From NCBI RefSeq assembly GCF_000174195.1, contig NZ_ACFY01000003.1, forward strand, positions 44,571 to 108,570: 64,000 nucleotides of DNA. Direction: 5' to 3'. The position numbers and the translations under genes were made by a program. Below the pieces are notes generated by a model that was not told the origin of the DNA, did no database searches, and saw only the letters and a program-made list of their open reading frames with translations. The DNA is from Roseburia inulinivorans DSM 16841. Lineage in GTDB: Bacteria; Bacillota; Clostridia; Lachnospirales; Lachnospiraceae. Positions 16,570 through 25,507 of the stretch are shown one piece after another (within the stretch, counting starts at the first letter, position 1; every line of letters starts with the position of its first letter).

Positions 16570-17898
16570 ATGAGTAAACCAGTCGTAGCGATTGTTGGAC
16601 GCCCGAATGTAGGAAAGTCTACGTTATTTAATGCACTTGCAGGTGAGCGTATTTCAATTGTACAAGATACACCGGGCGTTACAAGAGACCGTATTTATGC
16701 GGAGGTGTCATGGTTGGATCACAATTTTACCATGATCGATACCGGAGGTATTGAACCGGACAGTAACGATATTATTTTATCACAGATGAGAGAGCAGGCA
16801 GAGATCGCGATCGCAACTGCAGACGTGATCATGTTTATTGTCGATGTCAGACAGGGCTTGCAGGATTCGGATTCCAAAGTTGCAGATATGTTGCGCCGTT
16901 CCGGCAAACCGGTCGTGCTGGTCGTCAATAAAGTGGACAGCTTTGAAAAGTATATGGCAGATGTCTATGAGTTCTATAATCTTGGAATCGGAGATCCGTT
17001 CCCGGTTTCTGCCGCTTCCATGTTGGGACTTGGAGATATGTTAGATGAAGTGGTGAAATATTTCCCGGAATATAAGAAAGATGACGAGGAGGACGACCGT
17101 CCGAAGATCGCCATTATCGGAAAACCGAATGTTGGAAAATCATCCCTCATCAACAAACTGGCACAGGAGGATCGTGTCATTGTATCGGATATCGCAGGCA
17201 CGACCAGAGATGCGATCGATACCGACATTAAGTACAATGGAAAAGAATATGTGTTTATCGATACCGCAGGATTGAGACGTAAGAATAAGATCAAGGAAGA
17301 GATCGAGCGCTATAGTATTATCCGTGCAGTCACGGCTGTGGAGCGTGCAGATGTCTGCATTATCGTGATCGATGCTACTGAGGGCGTGACCGAGCAGGAT
17401 GCCAAGATCGCAGGGATCGCACATGACCGTGGAAAGGGAATTATCATCGCCGTGAACAAATGGGATGCGATCGAAAAAGATGATAAGACCATCTACCGCC
17501 ATACCGAGAAAATCCGTGACATCTTAAGCTTTATGCCGTATGCGGAGATTATTTTCATCTCTGCAAAATCAGGACAGCGTCTCAATAAGATTTTTGAGAC
17601 GATCGATGTCGTAATTGAGAATAATAGCATGCGTGTGGCAACCGGTGTATTGAATGAAATCGTTACCGAGGCAGTTGCGATGCAGCAGCCGCCATCGGAT
17701 AAGGGAAAGAGACTACGTATTTATTACACGACGCAGGTTTCAGTAAAACCGCCAACCTTTGTGATCTTTGTAAATGATAAACAGCTGATGCATTTCTCCT
17801 ACACAAGATATCTGGAGAACCGCATCCGTGATACGTTTGGATTCCGGGGAACGGCCCTTCGTTTTATCATCAGAGAGAGAAAGGAAAATGAAAAATGA
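16570..17898 (+). CDS. der: Ribosome-associated GTPase Der (EngA)
   Basis: Tandem GTPase of 442 residues: G domain 1 with [12 protein letters not shown] and DTGGIEP, G domain 2 with [20 protein letters not shown] and NKWD, and a C-terminal KH-like domain ending in [12 protein letters not shown]. Der is essential for 50S assembly. I chose ATG 16570, eight bases after AAGGAG; the upstream ATG 16549 actually contains that site. It overlaps plsY by four bases. Confidence 0.96.
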   Translation: MSKPVVAIVGRPNVGKSTLFNALAGERISIVQDTPGVTRDRIYAEVSWLDHNFTMIDTGGIEPDSNDIILSQMREQAEIAIATADVIMFIVDVRQGLQDSDSKVADMLRRSGKPVVLVVNKVDSFEKYMADVYEFYNLGIGDPFPVSAASMLGLGDMLDEVVKYFPEYKKDDEEDDRPKIAIIGKPNVGKSSLINKLAQEDRVIVSDIAGTTRDAIDTDIKYNGKEYVFIDTAGLRRKNKIKEEIERYSIIRAVTAVERADVCIIVIDATEGVTEQDAKIAGIAHDRGKGIIIAVNKWDAIEKDDKTIYRHTEKIRDILSFMPYAEIIFISAKSGQRLNKIFETIDVVIENNSMRVATGVLNEIVTEAVAMQQPPSDKGKRLRIYYTTQVSVKPPTFVIFVNDKQLMHFSYTRYLENRIRDTFGFRGTALRFIIRERKENEK

Positions 17899-18548
17899 TC
17901 ATCGCCAGGATAATTGCAGTAGCGATCGGCTACGCCTGCGGATTATTTGAAACAGGTTATTTTTATGGGAAAAAGAAAGGTGTGGATATCCGCACAAAAG
18001 GAAGCGGCAATTCCGGTGCGACAAACACCTTAAGAACCTTTGGCTGGAAGGCAGGACTTGTGACCTGCCTTGGTGATATTTTAAAAACAGTAGCGGCAGT
18101 GTTAGCCGTTAAACTGATCTTTGGAAGAACATATACAGAAGACATCATTCTTCTGGAGCTGTACGCAGGTTTTGGAGCGGTGCTCGGACACAATTTTCCG
18201 TTTTATCTGAAGTTCAAAGGCGGAAAAGGAGTTGCATGTACCGGTGGAATGGTGCTTGCAGTATTTCCAATCGTTGCACCGGTCAGTATGGGACTTTTTC
18301 TGGTGATCAGCGCAGTGACAAAGTATGTATCTCTCGGCTCGATCATCGGACTGATCAGTGTTTTCGTCCAGGTGGTCATTTACGGACAGCTTGGGATTAT
18401 CACAGTTCCAATGGGAATCCGTGCGGAATTTTACATAGTGACAGCCTGTTTTACCATTTTAGGGGTATGGCAGCACCGTGCAAATATCAGACGTCTTGCA
18501 AATGGCACAGAGAATAAGATCGGTGCGAAAAAGAAAGAGCAGAAATAA
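17895..18548 (+). CDS. plsY: Glycerol-3-phosphate acyltransferase PlsY
   Basis: A 217-residue integral membrane enzyme that acylates glycerol-3-phosphate with acyl-phosphate, the first step of phospholipid synthesis. The three conserved loops are present: [30 protein letters not shown] and the late [16 protein letters not shown] overlap with der and 24 bases to gpsA, which makes its substrate: a functional pair. Confidence 0.95.
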   Translation: MIIARIIAVAIGYACGLFETGYFYGKKKGVDIRTKGSGNSGATNTLRTFGWKAGLVTCLGDILKTVAAVLAVKLIFGRTYTEDIILLELYAGFGAVLGHNFPFYLKFKGGKGVACTGGMVLAVFPIVAPVSMGLFLVISAVTKYVSLGSIIGLISVFVQVVIYGQLGIITVPMGIRAEFYIVTACFTILGVWQHRANIRRLANGTENKIGAKKKEQK

Positions 18549-18572
18549 TTTTTTGATTTGGAGTGAGAAAAA

Positions 18573-19586
18573 ATGGCAGATGTTGCGATCATAGGAGCAG
18601 GAAGCTGGGGGATCGCCCTTGCAAAAGTACTGCATACCAATGGAAATAAAGTGACAGTGTGGTCGATCGTGGAAGATGAGATTACCATGCTGAAAGAAAA
18701 ACATGAGCATGTGCAGAAACTTCCGGGGGTAAAACTGCCGGAAGATATGGAATTTACGACAGATCTGGAATCTGCGGTTTCAGGTAAAGCATACCTGATC
18801 CTTGCAGTGCCGTCTGTATTCACAAGAAGCACAGCGAAGAGCATGGCGCCTTTTGTGAAAGAGGGACAGATCATCGTGTGCGTGGCTAAGGGAATTGAGG
18901 AAGAGACACTGATGCCGCTTACTGACATTGTGGAGCAGGAGATCCCGCAGGCAGAGGTTGCAGTGATGTGTGGACCAAGCCATGCGGAAGAAGTTGGAAT
19001 CGGACTTCCAACTACGGTTGTAGCAGGAGCAAAAAAACGTGCTGTTGCAGAGGGAATCCAGGACATTTTCATGAACAACGTTTTCCGTGTGTATACAAGC
19101 CCGGATGTGCTTGGCATGGAACTTGGCGGTTCGTTAAAGAACGTGATCGCGCTTGCAGCCGGAATGGCAGACGGTCTGGGATATGGGGATAACACGAAAG
19201 CGGCACTCATCACCAGAGGAATGTTTGAGATGAACAAGCTTGCTGTGACGATGGGCGCAAAACAGGAGACGTTAAACGGACTCACCGGAATCGGTGATCT
19301 GATCGTGACCTGTGAGAGTAAACACAGCCGTAACCGCAAGGCCGGAATGCTGATCGGACAGGGTTACACCATGCAGCAGGCGATGGACGAAGTGAAAATG
19401 GTCGTAGAAGGTGTCTACTCTGCGAAAGCAGCGATCGCCCTTGCAAAAAAATACGGTGTGGATATGCCGATCATTGAGGAAGTCAACAAAGTATTATTTG
19501 AGGACAAACCGGCAAAAGAGGCGGTCAATGACCTGATGCTCCGCGATAAGAAAATGGAACATGGCAATCTTGGCTGGGAAGATTAA
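18573..19586 (+). CDS. gpsA: Glycerol-3-phosphate dehydrogenase [NAD(P)+]
   Basis: 337 residues with N-terminal Rossmann motif GAGSWGIALA, CGPSHAEEV, the catalytic lysine region GGSLKNVIALAAGMADGLGYGDNTKAALITRG, and the C-terminal helical domain. It reduces dihydroxyacetone phosphate to glycerol-3-phosphate for PlsY just upstream. Confidence 0.97.
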   Translation: MADVAIIGAGSWGIALAKVLHTNGNKVTVWSIVEDEITMLKEKHEHVQKLPGVKLPEDMEFTTDLESAVSGKAYLILAVPSVFTRSTAKSMAPFVKEGQIIVCVAKGIEEETLMPLTDIVEQEIPQAEVAVMCGPSHAEEVGIGLPTTVVAGAKKRAVAEGIQDIFMNNVFRVYTSPDVLGMELGGSLKNVIALAAGMADGLGYGDNTKAALITRGMFEMNKLAVTMGAKQETLNGLTGIGDLIVTCESKHSRNRKAGMLIGQGYTMQQAMDEVKMVVEGVYSAKAAIALAKKYGVDMPIIEEVNKVLFEDKPAKEAVNDLMLRDKKMEHGNLGWED

Positions 19587-19688
19587 GAATGCAGGAGTTC
19601 CTTATAATTTGCAGGGAAAAACGTACGGAAGAATTAAGATTTAATTAAAAAATATATCTGACAGATTGTGCTAGAATGGAGAATATAA

Positions 19689-20126
19689 ATGAAGATCAAT
19701 ATAAAAAAACTTGATGCGGATGCAGTACTCCCGACAAGGGGAAGCAGTCAGGCGGCAGGCTATGATCTGTATGCAAAAAGTTCTGAGGATACTGTGATTC
19801 CACCACACAAAACAGTGATGGTCGGCACAGGACTTGCGATGGAAATACCGGAAGGATATTTCGGTGCGATTTTTGCAAGAAGCGGTCTTGCCTCCAAGCA
19901 GGGACTGCGCCCGGCAAATTGTGTCGGAGTAGTGGATTCTGACTACCGGGGAGAATTTATGATCGCCTTACATAATGATACGGATGAGGAGCGTGTGATC
20001 GCCGGAAAAGAGCGCATTGCACAGATGGTCGTAATGCCGTATCTTTCTGTTGAGTTTGAGGAAGTAGAAGAATTGAATGAGACGGAGCGCGGGGAAGGCG
20101 GATTTGGTTCTACCGGAAGAAAGTAA
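19689..20126 (+). CDS. dut: dUTP diphosphatase
   Basis: A 145-residue trimeric dUTPase. Motifs 1 to 5 can be followed: AAGYDLYA, ARSGLASKQGL, GVVDSDYRGE, ERIAQMVV and the C-terminal arm GEGGFGSTGRK. It keeps uracil out of DNA and supplies dUMP. The ribosome binding site is a weak GGAGAATATAA; TAGAAT at about 19673 may be its -10 element. Confidence 0.95.
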   Translation: MKINIKKLDADAVLPTRGSSQAAGYDLYAKSSEDTVIPPHKTVMVGTGLAMEIPEGYFGAIFARSGLASKQGLRPANCVGVVDSDYRGEFMIALHNDTDEERVIAGKERIAQMVVMPYLSVEFEEVEELNETERGEGGFGSTGRK

Positions 20127-20171
20127 TATCCGGAAAATGCCGGAATAGTGGGGTTAAGGAGGTATTTTATT

Positions 20172-20822
20172 ATGGAAAGCAGAATGGTAAAGTTTTATTC
20201 AAAAGAGAGCAACATGGTTGCAATTCATGCAATTCCGGGACATTTTGCAACCAGTCATTCCCATATCAATTACTATATTGATATCACAAGCTTGAAGACA
20301 AGAATTCAGGAGGCGAAAGAGGTTGCCCGTGTGCTGCATCAGAAGATCGGAAGAGTTTCCTATGTGGATACGATTGTATGTATGGACGGCACGGAGGTGA
20401 TCGGAGCGTTTTTGGCAGAGGAATTTGAAAAAGAGGATATGGCATCTACGAACCGCCATGAGACAATTTATGTGGTTTCGCCGGAGATGAACAGCAATAA
20501 CCAGCTCTTATTCCGTGATAATATCAAACCAAGTATCGCAGGAAAACATGTGATCTTATTATCTGCATCTACCACAACCGGAAAGACAATCCACAGAAGT
20601 CTTGAGGGAATCCGTTACTATGGCGGCGTGATCGAGGCAGTGGCCTCTGTGTTCAGCACGGTATCTGAGATGGATGGATTTGCGGTACACTCGGTGTTCC
20701 ATGCAGAGGATCTTCCGGGATATGCGGCTTATTCCGCAGATGACTGTCCATTCTGTAAAAAAGGATCAAGCTGGATGCCGTGGTCAATGGATTCGGTTAT
20801 TCTAAGTTATGATCAGAAATGA
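20172..20822 (+). CDS. Orotate phosphoribosyltransferase-like (PRTase fold) protein
   Basis: A 216-residue protein starting at ATG 20172 after AAGGAGG. The stretch GKHVILLSASTTTGKTIHRSLEGIRYYGG has the shape of the PRPP loop of type I phosphoribosyltransferases but with SASTTTGKT replacing the usual acidic DD-TGGT pattern, so it may not be a classic PRPP enzyme. A CPFC pair near residue 199 could bind metal. Similar proteins in Lachnospiraceae are labelled orotate phosphoribosyltransferase; a real pyrimidine role is not supported by the neighbours. Confidence 0.5.
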   Translation: MESRMVKFYSKESNMVAIHAIPGHFATSHSHINYYIDITSLKTRIQEAKEVARVLHQKIGRVSYVDTIVCMDGTEVIGAFLAEEFEKEDMASTNRHETIYVVSPEMNSNNQLLFRDNIKPSIAGKHVILLSASTTTGKTIHRSLEGIRYYGGVIEAVASVFSTVSEMDGFAVHSVFHAEDLPGYAAYSADDCPFCKKGSSWMPWSMDSVILSYDQK

Positions 20823-20852
20823 ATGTATGGAATAAAAGATACAGGCAGGTTG

Positions 20853-20967
20853 CTTCGTCAATTTGACGGAAAAAGATGAAATATCAGTGCAATCTGACGA
20901 AGAAATCAAAAAACAGTCAAAATCACTGTGAGTTCCTACAAGAAATCGACAGATTCTTTGTGTAGGT
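20853..20967 (+). other. Intergenic region before msmX with two inverted repeats
   Basis: CTTCGTCA (20853-20860) pairs with TGACGAAG (20899-20906), and CCTACA at about 20935 pairs with TGTAGG at about 20962 around AGAA/TTCT. Neither is followed directly by a U-run. They may be operator or leader structures for the ABC ATPase gene; no riboswitch class was recognised. Confidence 0.35.
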
Positions 20968-21047
20968 AACATATGGCGTTTTTGGCTGTTTTTTTGTATA
21001 GTAAATATATCAAGAAACGAACAATTTATCAGGAGGTATTTACACCA

Positions 21048-22160
21048 ATGGCAAGTTTATCATTAACAAATGTATGTAAAGTTTATCCTAACGGTTTTGA
21101 AGCTGTTAAGGATTTCAGCCTTGAAGTAGAAGATCAGGAGTTCATCATCTTCGTAGGACCATCCGGATGTGGTAAATCTACTACACTTCGTATGATCGCA
21201 GGTCTTGAAGAGATTTCTTCCGGTGAATTAAAAATCGATGGAAGAGTTGTAAACGACGTAGAGCCAAAAGACAGAGATATCGCAATGGTATTCCAGAACT
21301 ACGCATTATATCCACATATGACCGTATTTGACAATATGGCATTCGGATTAAAATTAAGAAAAGTTCCTAAGGATGAGATCAAGAAAAAAGTAGAAGAAGC
21401 TGCTAAGATCCTTGATCTTGAGAAATTATTAGACCGTAAACCAAAGGCTTTATCCGGTGGACAGAGACAGCGTGTTGCTATGGGACGTGCTATCGTTCGT
21501 AATCCTAAGGTATTCCTTATGGACGAACCTCTTTCCAACCTGGATGCAAAATTACGTGTTCAGATGCGTTCTGAGATCGCTTCCTTACATAACAGATTAA
21601 AAGCTACTATCATCTATGTAACACATGATCAGACAGAAGCTATGACATTAGGAACCAGAATCGTTGTATTAAAAGATGGTGTTATCATGCAGGTTGATTC
21701 TCCACAGAAATTATACAATGAGCCTAACAACTTATTCGTAGCTGGATTCATCGGATCTCCACAGATGAACTTCATCGACGCTGTATGTAAAGTAGAAGGC
21801 GAGAGAGTAACTCTTAACTTCGAGAAGACATCTGTTGTCCTTCCTCCGGCAAAAGCTAAGAAATTGATCGATGGCGGATACAACGGAAAGACAGTTGTTA
21901 TGGGTATCAGACCAGAAGATATCGGAGATTCCCAGATTGAGATCGAAGCTCACAAAGATGCAGTATTCGAGACAGACGTAACAGGATACGAGTTATTAGG
22001 TTCTGAAGTATTGTTATACTTCAATGTAGCAGGAACAGCCATGACAGCAAAAGTTGATTCTAGAACAACAGCTCGTATGGGTGATCATATCACATTAGCA
22101 ATCGATCCAGAGAAGATTCACTGCTTCGACAAAGAAACAGAATTGACAATTACCAACTAA
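21048..22160 (+). CDS. msmX: Multi-sugar ABC importer ATPase (MsmX/UgpC type)
   Basis: 370 residues from ATG 21048 (site AGGAGGTATTTACACC). Walker [10 protein letters not shown], signature [14 protein letters not shown], Walker [15 protein letters not shown] and a C-terminal TOBE domain. This is the shared ATPase that powers many carbohydrate importers in Firmicutes; no permease or binding protein is nearby, in keeping with a general-use ATPase. Codons are strongly biased (AAA, TTA, GTA), more like ribosomal genes than its neighbours, which suggests high expression. Terminator follows. Confidence 0.93.
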   Translation: MASLSLTNVCKVYPNGFEAVKDFSLEVEDQEFIIFVGPSGCGKSTTLRMIAGLEEISSGELKIDGRVVNDVEPKDRDIAMVFQNYALYPHMTVFDNMAFGLKLRKVPKDEIKKKVEEAAKILDLEKLLDRKPKALSGGQRQRVAMGRAIVRNPKVFLMDEPLSNLDAKLRVQMRSEIASLHNRLKATIIYVTHDQTEAMTLGTRIVVLKDGVIMQVDSPQKLYNEPNNLFVAGFIGSPQMNFIDAVCKVEGERVTLNFEKTSVVLPPAKAKKLIDGGYNGKTVVMGIRPEDIGDSQIEIEAHKDAVFETDVTGYELLGSEVLLYFNVAGTAMTAKVDSRTTARMGDHITLAIDPEKIHCFDKETELTITN

Positions 22161-22187
22161 TTCGGTAAAATTATATAAACTCAGTAG

Positions 22188-22219
22188 AACCGGGTGCAGC
22201 ATTTGTACCCGGTTTTTCT
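22188..22219 (+). terminator. Rho-independent terminator after msmX
   Basis: AACCGGGT (22188-22195) pairs with ACCCGGTT (22207-22214), followed by TTTCTT. Confidence 0.87.
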
Positions 22220-22279
22220 TTGCAGACAATCATAAATCTGACTGTCGCAGTATCAGTGCGTCCAATGGAAAAATAATGA

Positions 22280-22308
22280 TTGCAAAACAAACATGTGTTC
22301 TATATAAT
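22280..22308 (+). promoter_or_regulatory. Sigma-A promoter of the PucR/CdaR-like regulator
   Basis: TTGCAA (22280-22285), 17 bases, TATAAT (22303-22308), about 24 bases before the start codon. Confidence 0.75.
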
Positions 22309-22331
22309 AAATAACGAAAGGAATGGAGCGT

Positions 22332-23414
22332 ATGATATCAAACCATAAGATACAGACTGCTTTAGACGAGATCAAGGAGATTTCCAAGATTGATCTGGCA
22401 TTATATTCAGAGAAAGGAAAACAGGTTGCGGCTACTTTTGAACCGGAAGGAGATATGGAAGAAGCGGTAACTTCATTTGCAACATCGATGGCAGAGAGCC
22501 AGATGTTGTCCGGTTGTCATTTCTTTAAAGTAATGGTAGAGGGTGAAGTGGAATATATTCTTTTGACAAAGTCATCCGCAGAAGATGCTTATATGGTAGG
22601 ACGGTTGGCAGTCTGCCAGATAAGGAATCTTGCAGCCGCTTATATGGAGCAGTTTGACCGTAATAATTTTATGCAGAATATCCTGCTTGGAAATATGCTC
22701 GTGGTGGACATGTACAATAAGGCCCAGAAGCTGCATATTGAACAGGCAGAACGTGTTGTTTTCGTGATTGAGATTGACGGCAAGAAAGATGCAACCGCGA
22801 TGGAGACAGTCAAGAATCTGTTCGTGACCAAGACCAGAGACTATGTGACAGAAGTGGACGAGCAGAGCATTGTCCTGATCAAAGATACCAGAGACATGAA
22901 AGAAGATGAAGAACTGCAGACATTGGCAAGAATGATCGTGGATAATATGCACACTGAGGCGATGGTGAAAGTGCGCGTGGGCTATGGAAACCATGTGCAT
23001 AATCTGCAAGATATTGCCAAATCCTATCAGGAAGCCAAGATGGCGTTAGAAGTCGGAAGAATTTTTTATGCAGAGCGTGAGACGATTGCATACAGCCTGC
23101 TTGGAATTGGGCGTCTGATCTATCAGCTTCCGATGAGCTTATGTGAGATGTTTATTCATGAAGTGTTCGGGGATGAAGTGCCGGATATATTTAATGAAGA
23201 GATCAATACAACCATCCAGAAGTTTTTTGAAAATAATCTGAATATCTCAGAGACCGCCAGACAGTTATATGTGCACCGGAATACATTAGTATATCGTCTG
23301 GAACGTTTAGAGAAGGCAATCGGATTAGATATCCGTAAGTTTGATGATGCAATGACCTTTAAGATTGCGATGATGGTCATTGCACATATGAACCAGCAGA
23401 AGGTAGAAGAGTAG
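22332..23414 (+). CDS. PucR/CdaR family helix-turn-helix regulator
   Basis: A 360-residue protein. The N-terminal ~130 residues look like a sensory domain (IQTALDEIKEISKIDLALYSEKG). A central GGDEF-like CdaR domain follows, with the C-terminal PucR-type HTH: NNLNISETARQLYVHRNTLVYRLERLEKAIGLDIR. Such regulators control sugar-acid or purine use, and here often sit beside msmX, so carbohydrate control is plausible but unproven. Start 22332 is preferred over 22323, which overlaps the ribosome binding site. Confidence 0.75.
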   Translation: MISNHKIQTALDEIKEISKIDLALYSEKGKQVAATFEPEGDMEEAVTSFATSMAESQMLSGCHFFKVMVEGEVEYILLTKSSAEDAYMVGRLAVCQIRNLAAAYMEQFDRNNFMQNILLGNMLVVDMYNKAQKLHIEQAERVVFVIEIDGKKDATAMETVKNLFVTKTRDYVTEVDEQSIVLIKDTRDMKEDEELQTLARMIVDNMHTEAMVKVRVGYGNHVHNLQDIAKSYQEAKMALEVGRIFYAERETIAYSLLGIGRLIYQLPMSLCEMFIHEVFGDEVPDIFNEEINTTIQKFFENNLNISETARQLYVHRNTLVYRLERLEKAIGLDIRKFDDAMTFKIAMMVIAHMNQQKVEE

Positions 23415-23494
23415 GGCAGATTTGAAAGAATATTATGAAATGAATCTGCAAGTTTGTGACAGAGCGCAGGAAAATGAATGAAGTGAGGTAAGAA

Positions 23495-25411
23495 ATGGCA
23501 GGTTATGATGAGCACAGCATATCGGTTTTAGAAGGGTTAGAGGCTGTTCGGAAAAGACCGGGAATGTATATCGGAAGTGTTTCCAGAAAGGGATTGAACC
23601 ACCTGATCTATGAGATCGTAGACAACTCTGTGGATGAGCATCTGGCAGGGGCATGTGATACGATCCATGTCACATTGGAGAAGAATGGTTCCTGTACGGT
23701 AGAAGATAATGGACGAGGCGTTCCGGTCGGAATGCACGCCAAAGGTGTTTCGGCAGCACGTCTTGTATACACAACCTTACACGCCGGCGGTAAGTTTGAT
23801 GATTCCGCATATAAGACGAGTGGAGGGCTTCACGGAGTAGGTTCTTCCGTTGTCAATGCATTGTCTGTTTATATGGATGTGGAGATCAGCAGAGAGGGGT
23901 ATATTCATCACGACCGCTATGAGAGAGGCGTTCCGGTTGTGGAATTGGAGAATGGATTGCTTCCTAAGATTGGCAAGACAAAAAAGACCGGAACCAAAGT
24001 AAACTTTCTTCCAGATCCGGAAATTTTTGAAAAGACGAGATTCAAAGAGGATGAGATCAAAAGCCGTATGCATGAGACGGCATATCTGAATCCGAAACTT
24101 ACGATCATTTATGAGGACCGCCGTGGCGAGGAAGTCGAACATATCGTATATCATGAGGAAGATGGAATCCGTGGTTTTGTAAAGGATTTGAATAAAAATA
24201 CGGAAGTGCTTCATGATGTCGTCTACTTTAAAGGGGAATCTGAAGGCATTACCGTGGAAGCTGCATTCCAGTACACGAATGAATTTCATGAGAATATCCT
24301 GGGATTCTGTAATAATATTTTTAATGCCGAGGGTGGTACACATATCACGGGATTTAAAACCGTATTTACAACCGTCATTAATTCTTATGCGAGAGAACTT
24401 GGTATTTTAAAAGAAAAAGATGTGAACTTCACCGGAGCGGATGTCCGAAACGGAATGACGGCAGTTGTTTCCATCAAACATCCTGATCCGAGATTTGAGG
24501 GACAGACAAAGACGAAATTAGATAATCAGGATGCGGCGAAAGCCACTGCAAAAGTGACCGGCGACGAGATTCAGTTATTTTTTGATAAAAACTTAGAGAC
24601 ATTGAAAACGGTCATCTCCTGCGCGGAAAAAGCGGCAAAGATCCGTAAGACCGAGGAGCGCGCCAAGACCAATCTGCTCACCAAGCAGAAGTTTTCGTTT
24701 GATTCCAATGGAAAGCTTGCAAATTGTGAGAGCAGGGACGCTTCCATCTGTGAAATCTTCATCGTCGAGGGAGATTCCGCCGGAGGTTCCGCAAAGACAG
24801 CGAGAGACAGAAATTATCAGGCAATCCTGCCAATCAGGGGTAAAATCTTAAATGTGGAAAAAGCAAGTATTGACAAGGTGTTAGCCAATGCAGAGATCAA
24901 GACCATGATCAATGCGTTTGGATGTGGTTTTTCCGAGGGATATGGAAACGATTTTGATATCACAAAACTTCGTTATGACAAGATCATCATCATGGCGGAT
25001 GCCGATGTGGACGGAGCACATATCTCAACACTGCTTCTGACATTGTTTTACCGTTTTATGCCGGAACTTATCTATGAAGGACATGTCTATGTGGCAATGC
25101 CACCGCTTTACAAAGTCATTCCGGGCAAGGGCGAGGAAGAGTATCTTTACGATGATGCGGCTCTGGAAAAATACAGAAAAGCACATAAGGGAAGTAACTT
25201 TACCTTACAGCGTTACAAAGGTCTTGGTGAGATGGATGCCGAGCAGTTGTGGGAGACTACATTGAATCCGGCTACCAGAATGTTAAAGCGGATTGAGATC
25301 GAGGACGGCCGCATGGCTTCTGATATCACAGAGCTTCTGATGGGAAATGATGTTCCACCGAGAAAGACATTTATTTATGAACATGCGCATGACGCAGAAC
25401 TCGACGTATAG
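23495..25411 (+). CDS. parE: Type IIA topoisomerase ATPase subunit (topoisomerase IV subunit B / GyrB-like)
   Basis: 638 residues: GHKL ATPase (EIVDNSVDEHLAG, DNGRGVPVG, GGLHGVGSSVVNAL), transducer, then TOPRIM (EGDSAGGSAKTARDRNYQA, DADVDGAHI) and tail. Length and lack of a long insert match gyrB/parE of Gram-positives. It is paired with an A subunit at 25508, far from any replication-origin genes such as dnaA or recF, so I favour the second pair, topoisomerase IV, which separates daughter chromosomes. It could be annotated gyrB by similarity. Confidence 0.8.
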   Translation: MAGYDEHSISVLEGLEAVRKRPGMYIGSVSRKGLNHLIYEIVDNSVDEHLAGACDTIHVTLEKNGSCTVEDNGRGVPVGMHAKGVSAARLVYTTLHAGGKFDDSAYKTSGGLHGVGSSVVNALSVYMDVEISREGYIHHDRYERGVPVVELENGLLPKIGKTKKTGTKVNFLPDPEIFEKTRFKEDEIKSRMHETAYLNPKLTIIYEDRRGEEVEHIVYHEEDGIRGFVKDLNKNTEVLHDVVYFKGESEGITVEAAFQYTNEFHENILGFCNNIFNAEGGTHITGFKTVFTTVINSYARELGILKEKDVNFTGADVRNGMTAVVSIKHPDPRFEGQTKTKLDNQDAAKATAKVTGDEIQLFFDKNLETLKTVISCAEKAAKIRKTEERAKTNLLTKQKFSFDSNGKLANCESRDASICEIFIVEGDSAGGSAKTARDRNYQAILPIRGKILNVEKASIDKVLANAEIKTMINAFGCGFSEGYGNDFDITKLRYDKIIIMADADVDGAHISTLLLTLFYRFMPELIYEGHVYVAMPPLYKVIPGKGEEEYLYDDAALEKYRKAHKGSNFTLQRYKGLGEMDAEQLWETTLNPATRMLKRIEIEDGRMASDITELLMGNDVPPRKTFIYEHAHDAELDV

Positions 25412-25507
25412 TGCAGACGGTAAAAATGGCAGTAGATCATTGAAAAATCGTAAAGCAGATGACAAACATTTTGCAATGGTCTGTAGAATAACAGATAGAG
25501 AGGTTAT

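Noticed and set aside
18431..19339. A 302-codon open frame on the minus strand
   Set aside because: It lies antisense to gpsA, whose protein is clearly conserved; the antisense product is Ser/Pro/Thr-rich with no recognisable motif.
20853..20967. Riboswitch in front of msmX
   Set aside because: Two inverted repeats exist but no conserved aptamer core or U-tract is seen, and the ATPase is normally constitutive.
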